A stretch of 20,234 bases of DNA from Kipferlia bialata (lineage: Eukaryota > Fornicata), in contig BDIP01000384.1 in assembly GCA_003568945.1 (NCBI GenBank), forward strand, positions 1-20,234, given 5' to 3'. Numbering within the stretch: the stretch's first letter is position 1; the number at the start of each line of letters is the position of its first letter. Positions 10,069-19,058 of this stretch are shown here, one piece after another. The position numbers and the translations under genes are program-made. The notes under the pieces were generated by a model. It made no database searches. It saw only the letters and a program-made list of their open reading frames with translations, and was not told the origin of the DNA.

Positions 10069-13000
10069 CATGCTACCATCGTGCATATCCAACGCAGTAT
10101 GATGCCAAGGGGGTCTCTGCTGTTCATCCAACCTGGGGTCAGTCTTCAACCAAGTAAGTGAATGAAACTATATTAATTAGTGCCTTGATAATACTGATAC
10201 TGATACTAATAGAGGTATCCTTGGGTCAGTCTTCAACACATAAAAGAAAAAAACAAAGGAGTATGACCCTCACACAATGAGAGAGAGAGGGGGAGCGTAC
10301 CTATGATGTTGGGGTCTATCCACCTCAGCATGTATGTGACTGGACCCTCAACCAGGAACTCTAGTCCAAACACAGTGAGAGACATGGTGCTGAAGCGTCT
10401 GGAGTTAAGGTCTTGCTACTTAAGACTATTGCGAAGAAAAGAAACAGTGTCTGAAGTAGCAGTCTTGAGTCTAGAGACTATTGCAAAGAAGAGTAATAAT
10501 ATGTAGAGTTGGATTCCAATGGTTCCGTGTCTTTGTACATACCTTACCCACAAGGTACGCTGAGCCCGTCGCTCTCCTACCTCTCTGGAACAACCTTCGT
10601 ATCTAGTGGTGAGACCTATTGTCCTTGCTTCCTTCCTTTATGATGTTGGACAATTTGCAAACTCAAATGATATGAGATAGATAGACATACCTTTGGATGA
10701 AGTAGGTCAGTGCACATGTCTGCACTGCACTGAACACATAGTCACTGTAACTCTGGAACACAAATCGTGATTGATATTATACTATATCCTATGTGTATCT
10801 GATTGGAGTACCTCTGTATGAAGTATGTCAGTGCACATGTCTGCACTGTACTGAAGATTTGTATATATTCATACTATTTCAGCCTACATACATAATTCTT
10901 GATGATACAAACTATTATAGTACGTGAGTAGAGTTGCGTTACCTGAGGTAACTTACCTCTGTACGAAGTATGCCAGTGCACATGTCTGCACTGCACTGAA
11001 GGCATAGTGCTGGGAGACAGACATGAACTGACAGGCAGGGTCAATCTATGGTCAGAGAGTGGTGTTTTGTGTCACAGAGAACGATGTCAACTACACTATG
11101 TTTGGGTTTGTAGAAGAGTCAGACATAGAACCAGTACATATGCATTGAAATTGCAACCCTTACACCTTACCGTCAGGTGATGTCAACAGGTAGTCCAGCC
11201 CGTAGTACACAGTGCTACCCAGAGCCATCAGGACCAAGGGGAGGGAGGACAGGTAGAGAATCCGCAGTACACGTAACCTTCTAGCATTGCTTGATGTAAC
11301 TCCATCATACTTGACCTCAGCAGGTGACCTGTCTACGTCTGACAAGGTGTCCTGTCTGTATGATACCCCACTGGTTGAAGTATAAGCATGTGTCTCCTGG
11401 ACTAGGGCACAGGCTGTCTCCTCAGGAGGGTCCTCACAAATGTATACGACCTCCTGTGTCTCGGTGACTCTAGACAGTGATGCTGTCTTACTCTCATATG
11501 CCCATCTCAAGAGTAGACCCATGGATACACCCTTTGTGTCAGACACTATTTGTGATGATGAATCATAGGAGTAGCAGCCCGTAGGGGAAAGAAGGTACTG
11601 TGTGAGCACCTGCAACATACTGCCAAAGAAGGGAAGGATGCCCTGGAACCAGCCTGCTAGCACCTGGGTTAGAGAGGTCATGACATGTTACTCAATAGTG
11701 TCAGAGTAGAGATATGAACGTATTTCGAGTAAGATTGCTATTGTTATTGTCTTAAGTGTGTGTCTCTCACCTGCGGCCACCAGAGGCCCCAGAAGTCCAA
11801 GAGTGTTCCCATACCAGATGGCTGTCTCATGGTGGCATAGTCCATCCTGGTCCAGCTCTAGAGTTAGTTCAATACTATTAGAAGGGTATAACTTATAGTC
11901 GCAGTCATCATGACTAGTCATCATGACTACCGGGTATCCAGAAGTACCCTTAACTACCTTATACTCCATGACCCTGTCCCTGACTGGCTCTGTCAACAGG
12001 GGCACAACCAAGGCTAGAGCATAGTATACAACACAGAGAGGGACAAGGGCAACACTCCTCTGGTCAACTCCGCCTTCAACCATCTTCCCACCTACAGCAA
12101 CGTCATGCTTTTCAAGACACCTGACTATTGCAGCAGTGATTGGTATGATGACAAGGGAGACTAGTGTTATGAGCACCATTGCACACCCGAAGAAGGTGAG
12201 GGGGTTGCTCTCAATCTCGCCCATCTGGAACCATCTGGGTGTTAGAATGTTATCGAGTTGTATAGTACATAGATTATTGAGCGATGTATGATGCAAATCA
12301 TCTGCGCATACATTACCAGAGTAAGTAGGCCATTATTCAAGCTTAGTTGTGTGTAGGAGTCTCCTACAGTACGAGACAGTAGAAGACCCAGCTATATGCG
12401 TACTGATTGAGAGAGGGATGGTACTGGGGAAATTACCTGTACCGCCAGAATGTCTGGTCTGATGGTATGCACTGGTACCAGATACCCTTACCTGTACCGC
12501 CAGAATGTCTGGTCTGATGGTATGCACTGGTACCAGATACCCTTCAGATACTGCTGAAAGCAGATCAGTCCAACAAAGACAGGGAAGCACAGGAGGTATC
12601 GAAGTAGGAGTCTCCGCATGTAGGCAAGATACTGTCTGAACCCCTCATTGTTCAGAAGAGCGAGTGCCCTGTAGACATGGTTGAAGCCATACACACAGCC
12701 GGACACCTGCAATGTAAAAGAGAACTCAAATATAGTATATTGAAGAGAGATACGCTTTACTCCAATTGCTTGGAAAGCAAGGAGGGAATAAGTATAGCAT
12801 AGCCCCTATGATTAAGTGTGTAATATTACGCACCAGTACAAACCCTCCCCTCCACCCAGCAAAGAGCACTGTGGGAGTGAAGATTGCGACGAGGACTCTC
12901 TTGGCAGGAGTGTCTAGCTCCTGTGTGAGTTCATATTGGGAGGATGCATCCATATGTGGACACAAACATAAGGGTCTAAGTATCAGGCCAGTATACATGT

Positions 13001-13294
13001 ATATCACTATATATATATGATATTCGCATACCAAGAAGTACTGTGTGTCTGCCGCTGCCCCACTACTGTGAACAAAGATCATCATGAACACTCCTAGGCC
13101 CCGGGCTACATCCCTGTAGCATCAGTTACTCACTGTAATCTAGAGAGCAACTCAGTATTATCCTGTGGAGCAGTAACAAACACATACATTGACAGTAGCC
13201 TTGGACTGCCATCAAAAACTGCTCGAGGGAACATGAGTCCCATCAACCAGCCCCAGTACACACGGAGAGCACGGATAGCCCCAGTCCTCGGCAT
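9500..13294 (-). CDS. Multi-pass membrane protein resembling the AT3/HGSNAT transmembrane acyltransferase group, 12-13 exons, complete
   Basis: Exons in gene order: 13134-13294 (ATG 13292-13294), 13032-13113, 12834-12920, 12492-12706, 11771-12234, 11166-11653, 10957-11045, 10543-10602 (tentative), 10301-10398, 10069-10132, 9853-9918, 9618-9677, 9500-9545 (TAG). All phases close, giving 659 residues (639 without the tentative exon). About ten hydrophobic segments are visible. The N-terminal third suggests a transmembrane acyltransferase: RGLGVFMMIFVHSSG with a histidine (about residue 69) in the first core helix, then GWRGGFVLVSGCVYGF like the FFxxSGF turn, then the basic YMRRLLLRYL before the next helix. 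That family moves acyl groups across or at membranes. A long loop with ETQEVVYICEDPPEETA lies near the middle. I cannot name a substrate or subfamily. The 11166-11653 exon could start at 11656 instead. Confidence 0.72.
9678..9852. repeat. Short direct and inverted repeats inside a membrane-gene intron
   Basis: On the + strand, TGATGTTACATCA (9726-9738) is a near-perfect palindrome. It is followed by GATGTAC at about 9740-9746, 9754-9760 and, diverged, at 9771-9776. No exon-edge copy is seen in this intron, making it the one intron above 165 nt without any. Confidence 0.55.
10399..10956 (-). repeat. Donor-edge copies and a possible extra exon in the membrane-gene intron
   Basis: The 3' edge of exon 7 is repeated at 10691-10745 and 10810-10860; both contain GTGCACATGTCTGCACTG on the + strand. 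Near 10430-10495 an intron stretch is repeated (GACTATTGCGAAGAA and GACTATTGCAAAGAA). The tentative exon 10543-10602 sits between these parts. Without that exon this would be a 558-nt intron; with it the pieces are 354 nt (with copies) and 144 nt. Confidence 0.75.
10543..10602 (-). other. Candidate 60-nt exon of the membrane-protein gene
   Basis: On the - strand a CACTAG acceptor and a GTATGT donor bound 60 nt that are open in the phase required by both neighbours (phase 2 in, phase 2 out). They encode YEGCSREVGERRAQRTLWV. Inclusion or skipping keeps the frame, so it could be constitutive, a cassette, or chance. It would add a basic loop between two hydrophobic segments. Confidence 0.45.
12433..12542 (-). 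repeat. Perfect 55-bp tandem duplication of an exon end and its donor
   Basis: Positions 12433-12487 and 12488-12542 are identical over 55 bp. In gene order each unit is the last 51 nt of exon 4 plus GTAA. The unit attached to the exon is used in the model (exon end at 12492). Use of the downstream donor would read straight into an in-frame TAA. No mismatch is seen, so the duplication looks recent. Confidence 0.95.
13114..13133 (-). other. 20-nt intron, intron 1 of the membrane-protein gene
   Basis: On the - strand the segment between exons 1 and 2 is GTGAGTAACTGATGCTACAG. It begins with a consensus donor, ends in CAG and contains TAACTGAT, a branch-site-like string. Unspliced reading meets TGA at once. 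Removing exactly 20 nt joins two open frames (SRLQ then DVARGLG). A 16- or 28-nt alternative would break the frame. Confidence 0.6.
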
Positions 13295-13303
13295 CCTTTA
13301 GTC

Positions 13304-13309
13304 TTTATA
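13304..13309 (-). promoter_or_regulatory. TATAAA string just upstream of the membrane-gene ATG
   Basis: On the - strand the sequence reads TATAAAGACTAAAGG then ATG. The motif starts about 15 nt before the start codon. It may be a TATA-like or initiator-type element with a very short 5' UTR, or chance in AT-rich DNA. Confidence 0.25.
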
Positions 13310-13685
13310 TGCACCACGGCTACTGAATTGCTGTGGCTGATATAGAGAGAGGGCACTAAGTAACTGGGACTCCTTACTGGTCTACAGCTAGGATATCTAT
13401 TGCTGGTCCATATTTGCTGAATTGAAACCCTCATTGTGAGGGCCAATAGTTGGCCTCAACAGTATCAAGCGTTCATCCACTCAACGACATCAATCAGCTC
13501 AGTTGTTGTGCAAATTGGGTCTGTACTATGTAAGGGTCTCGGTATTGTAATATTTCGTGGGACAAAAGAATTCAAGCAATAGAACTCAAAGACATTGGTT
13601 CGAACGTTGCATCTATTACATATTACATTGTGTTACAAGTTTCAACAGAATCATAGCTTCATCTGGATTCAATGGACACTGTCAA

Positions 13686-13761
13686 AGACGATCGTCTAGG
13701 TATATATCCTCCTATGTATGCTGTCTAAGACAGTCTTGAGTAAGCCACTGTCTGATACAGT
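13686..13761. repeat. Three small inverted repeats beside the esterase stop codon
   Basis: AGACGATCGTCT (13686-13697) is a perfect 12-bp palindrome. CTGTCTAAGACAG (13721-13733) and ACTGTCTGATACAGT (13747-13761) are stems of 5 bp with 3- and 5-nt loops and resemble each other. They lie just downstream of the stop in gene order. A role in 3'-end formation is possible but unproven. Confidence 0.6.
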
Positions 13762-13763
13762 CT

Positions 13764-14127
13764 CTAAGTGGAGCCCCCGAACCCTGTCACGGACAGCACC
13801 ATCTCAATGACACTCAGGTCGTTGAGGGCCCTGGAGTTAGACTACTAAAAGACAACAATGTCAAACTGTGCCAAAATACAACTAGACACCATATGGGTAA
13901 TATCATTCCCAGCTTTTCATTTAGAATGGAGGCATGGGGCCGCAACATAGAGAGAGCAACTTATATAGATATCTATAAACACTGTAACACCGTTAAGATA
14001 TATACACTAATATACCTGATATGCGCCGTCCTCCCCAGCTTCTCGTCCAGGATGGATGCATCGGCAGTCATCTTGAGGCCATAGGACAGGACAACCTGAA
14101 GAGTTAGAGATGATAGTGTCTGGTGGG

Positions 14128-14162
<35 letters not shown>

Positions 14163-14628
14163 GTGACACGAAGGAAATTCATTGGCAGTCATCTTGAGAC
14201 CATAGGAGAGGACGACCTATGGTGTAAGTGTCCAGAATGCTGATGCTTGTACAATAGTCATGGAGTTACTTGACGGTTGATAAGTAAGAGAAGTAGAGTG
14301 AACACACACATATATTTACCTCTGTGACATTAGGCATGTTGTGCCTCATTGTCTCTGACACTGTATGTTGCACAGCCACCTTCTTGGCAGGGGACCCGGG
14401 GTCAATGGGACGGGCTGGGGTGAGTACTCTAATATATAGTACACAAGACTGAAAGATAACTGATGATATTTGCGCATAGTCAGCCATACACATAGTCTCT
14501 ACTATCAGCTATAGTAATGCCGTACCGAGCGCAGTGAGTGGCGAGACAAATCCATCCCCGACAGCAGTCACTAGGATGATACGACGGAACATCCTGAGAT
14601 AAGGGTGTAGGGGGAGAGAGAGATAGTA

Positions 14629-14675
<47 letters not shown>

Positions 14676-17600
14676 TTACCTTAGACTTCTGGCGCCAGCG
14701 AGGGTGAGGAGGTACGGCTCTTCCTGCTGCTTTGATACCTATTGGGTCAGAGGTTATGGACAAACAGTATTACGCACAGCCACTAAAGTGACTTCACTAA
14801 TATAGAATACACATCATCCCATTCCAGATAGATTCAGGTCTCTCCGCGATGTCTCCTCGGCCATAAAGCAGCCCATACAAAAATCCATACACATACACAC
14901 ATATATATACACATATAGTGTTATAGTATGTATGTCACAATACAAATATAGTGAAATACAGTACAATGTATCCGTGCAACTACATACCATCAAGTTTAGA
15001 TCTCTGAGCGATGTCTCCTTGGCCATGGAGGCAGCCCTCATGACAGACAGGGCAGAGGACACAATGGCACTAGGGGTAAGGCAGAGACAGAGAGAGAGAG
15101 AGGGAGAGAGAGAGAGAGAGATGGATGCCCTCCTGAGGGACAGGACAGAGGACACAATGACACTAGAGGTAAGATATATGCGGGTATGTATATATAGAGA
15201 GAGAGAGAGAGAGAGAGTAAGAGATTGGCAGAGGACACAATGGCACTAGTATAGGGGAGAGAGAGAGATACTCACTTTGGCCCACTGACTGTGCCGGCAT
15301 GGGGTGCATTGAAGGTCAGCAGGTGGCCCAGTCTGAGGGTGAGAGATAAACAACGATCACATACGTGATTTATCCTGCATACACAACGTCAACAGTCCTA
15401 TTCAATGTAAAAACAATTCATGTACATAATGTACCTAGGCAGCAGCGGTGCCAACAGCTCTGTCTCCAGGGCACTTCTAATGATGACACCACCAAGGGAG
15501 TGGCCGACAAAGCTGAGGGTGAGGATGTAGAAGAGTAGACACTCTAACGTTCAAAGAATACATGCTCTCTATCTCTCTCTCTCTGGTATATATACACATA
15601 TATATATACATACATGTCACGTACTCTACCCTCTCCACCGCTGTCATGTCACACCCTGCGTGTATCTCCTCTGCCAGTCTCTGGCCCAGCTCAAGGATGG
15701 AGTGCGTGGTGTACTCCTGAGGTCAGGACAAGAATATGAGTTATGCATATACACTAATCATTAGATTATAGTGGACAGTAACCCAAGTCAACGATGGAGT
15801 GCGTGGTGTACTCCTACTGTAAGAGAGGCCAAGTGGGAGAATCACAATATTTACTATACAGACTCTCTAATATATGTACACTACTTACCTCGTTGCATGT
15901 GCTGATGATGTGCTCATACTTGGAGTGGCCACTCTTCCTGGTCAGCCTCTGCAGGACCTGATGTTATAGGGTAACTACTATGTATTCTTACAATATCTAG
16001 AGGACTCTGGAGGACCTGACAATCAATATATACAATGGAACGATACTATTCGAATCCTAAGGTCCTAAGGCCAAAGCATCATCGATTCATAAATTGACGT
16101 AAGTCATATTGTAAAGTATACTACACACACTCACCAGCATGTCTCTGAGCAGCCTCACGTCTCCACTGGACCCTCTGAATCCATGCACAAACACAGTCAG
16201 ATGGATTCCCATCCTACGCTTGTCTCTACCTAGGAAAGTTAGTGATATCCATCTGTATAATAGTAGGGATACGTTATATGAATGATGATAATGATCAAAA
16301 TGCCGTCGCATACACACCTCTCCTGCCTGGCACACTGGGTGTGCCTCTGGATATAATGGATAGAGTATCATATTACTATCTTTATCTCCTGCATATTCAT
16401 ATATGTACATGTACGTATACGTATACACACCTCTCCTGCCTGGCACGCTGGGTGTGACACTGGGTATGACACCCCCTACCCTGGGTGGGGGGGAGTGGGG
16501 GAAGGACCTCATCCGGCCCCTGGAGTAAACAATATGTATATATGGTGTCAATTGAATCATTTAATCATTGAATGTCAAACTATCAATATATATATATATA
16601 CTTTGTCTCTCTCTATTTTCATCAAAGATAGTGTTTGCTAGTAACAGTGAAAATCCAAATACAGTACCTCTGCTTTGTGTATATGACTGGGCAGTTCTCA
16701 GGCCTCAGGTCACGCCTAGACACGGGTTCTGACATGAGGGGATTGAATAAGAACATGTATAGTAGAGATAAGTTTGAATAGAATTCACACTAATGCATAC
16801 GTCTGAGTAGTATTAATGATACTTCAATAGAATATCTGACCTGAAAACACAGCTCTGTATCTGTCAATGACTTACAGAGCTCTATGTGGTCTATACAATC
16901 TATATACTATATACAACTCTATATACAACTCTATATACAATAACATCAAAGAAGGGTGGACTAGCATATACAGTATATATATAGAGAAGTATATACCAAC
17001 ACCAACCTGGGAACACCGCCCTGTATCTGTCAATGACCTCCACACTGGACAGGGTGTACATATATACATATACATATATATATAGATAGGTATACAGGTA
17101 TAAGACTATATATACACACTACTAATACCTGGGAACACTGCCCTGTATCTGTCAATGACCTCCACACTGGACAGGGTATATAACGACGAGTTAAGTATAT
17201 ATGAGTATACTATTACAACAATATTGAGCGGAAAGTACCTGGGAACACCGCCCTGTATCTGTCTATGGCCTCCACACTGGACAGGGTGCCTATCCTGGAT
17301 ATACCAGTCACGTCATCAGCCTCAGCCTGCCTAGGGGTCAATCGCGTAAGATACCGACACTTATCGTGTAGAAGTATTACCTAGCCTCTGCCACTACACT
17401 GTATCTGCCTCTCTGTAACATAGCAAGGTCATCCTGAGTCAGGGTCTCTCTCTCTCTCTCTGCCTCTCTCTGCTGGGGTATCTCCACAGTGGTCTGTCTC
17501 TGTGTGACGGCTACTCTCTCCCTCTCTCCCTCCCTACCCTTGCTCTGTGATAGGGGTGGGGGTGCAGTGATGGATGGTGAGTCGGGTACTCCAAACTCCT

Positions 17601-19011
17601 CAGTCACACCCTCATCCCCAAACACATCCTCGGGGCCCTCCATGGTCCACCTATGGTTAGAAGAGACACATATATATATACATATATACAGTTGATCCAC
17701 CTAGGGTAAGCAGAAATATGAGTATTCATTATATATACAGTATTCACAATGGTCTTTGAAGATGTAAATGTTTCAATAGTCCAAACACATCCTCGGGGCC
17801 CTCCATGGTCCACCTGATATGAGTATCAAGAGTACATCTAGCATATATAGATAGACTATATATCATATACATAGTCCAAACACATCCTCAGGGCCCTCCA
17901 TCACCCATCTGAAGTTAGTGACAGAATCAAAGGGTAGCAGTATTTATACGTAATACCTATTCATCCCACCATATACTATATAGACACTATATATATATAA
18001 CTGTATACCTTGAGCCTTGAATGCTAGGACCTCTCTCCCTCTCCCTCTCCCTGTCTGCAATCTCGACCAATGCAGCATCTCTCTCCCGGCACAGCAGGTC
18101 AGCCATGCGACCCCTAGCGGTGAGAATAGTAACCATAATAATAATAGTACAGCAATCATCACATGTGTGTGTCAGTATACATATACACAGTATACTGAAT
18201 AGATCTCTCTTTCGGCACAGCAGATCAGCCATGCGTCCCCTATGGTTAGATGCATTGCATTACACTAGTCAGTATACACATATACAGGATAATGTATAGA
18301 AAACTATCCCGGCACAACAGATCAGCCATGTGTCCCCTAAGGTTAGAAGACACACATGAAGTATACAATGACATTCCATACAGTAGTCAGTAATAATAAT
18401 TCGCGGTGACCATACCTAGCCTTTGAGTGTTCCTTCAGCAGCACTTCTAATATATATATTACATTCAACAATTATACACGTATATACCCGGCCTTTGCGT
18501 GTTCCTTTAGCAGTATATAGAGTGTACACACACACATATATATGCAGTACATATATGTATATACCTAGCCTTAGTGTGTTCCTTCAGCAGTATGTTGGTG
18601 CACATGTTGGGGTGGGTGGTCACATGGGCAACGAGTTTACGCCTAATGGTAAGAATCGGGCACAAATACTAGAAGACACTACAGAGAAGAACATCAGATG
18701 AATATATATAAGAGTGTAAATGCACATGCTGGGGTGGGTTGTAACATGGACCACGAGCTTGCGCCTACAGGTAAACAATGGGAAACTCGTAGAATATCAT
18801 AAGACTTACGAAATACTACTTCAAGACAGCAACAACACACTATGTGGAAGTAAATACCGCAAATTATAAGAAAGAGTATGACATACCTTGCTATGCTAAG
18901 TGACATTGCAGGTTCTACTAGGTTGAGCTTGGCCAGAAGGGCATTGAGGTAGAGAAGGGCACCCTTGAGGATGGCTGTGTGTCAGAGAGGCATTCACATT
19001 GTTCGCAAGAG

Positions 19012-19058
<47 letters not shown>

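Larger units (their letters stand above)
13295..13763. other. Intergenic spacer between the esterase stop and the membrane-gene start
   Basis: This 469-bp stretch holds the esterase 3' UTR and the promoter or 5' UTR of the downstream gene, both on the - strand. It has little TA microsatellite compared with the introns. Apart from the TATAAA string and the inverted repeats listed separately, no feature stands out. Confidence 0.6.

Noticed and set aside
9825-10157. A 110-codon open frame on the + strand with a Cys-rich start
   Set aside because: It overlaps two phase-consistent exons of the - strand membrane gene and has no splice-supported extension or family likeness. I treat it as a chance shadow.
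13596-13609. Any functional RNA gene in the 13295-13763 spacer
   Set aside because: Apart from short inverted repeats, no conserved RNA fold or box motif could be recognised by eye.
13545-13632. tRNA-like signal: GGTTCGAA with a possible TGTAATA/TATTACA stem
   Set aside because: The T-arm stem does not pair, no A-box or anticodon arm could be fitted, and spacing to the putative acceptor stem is wrong.
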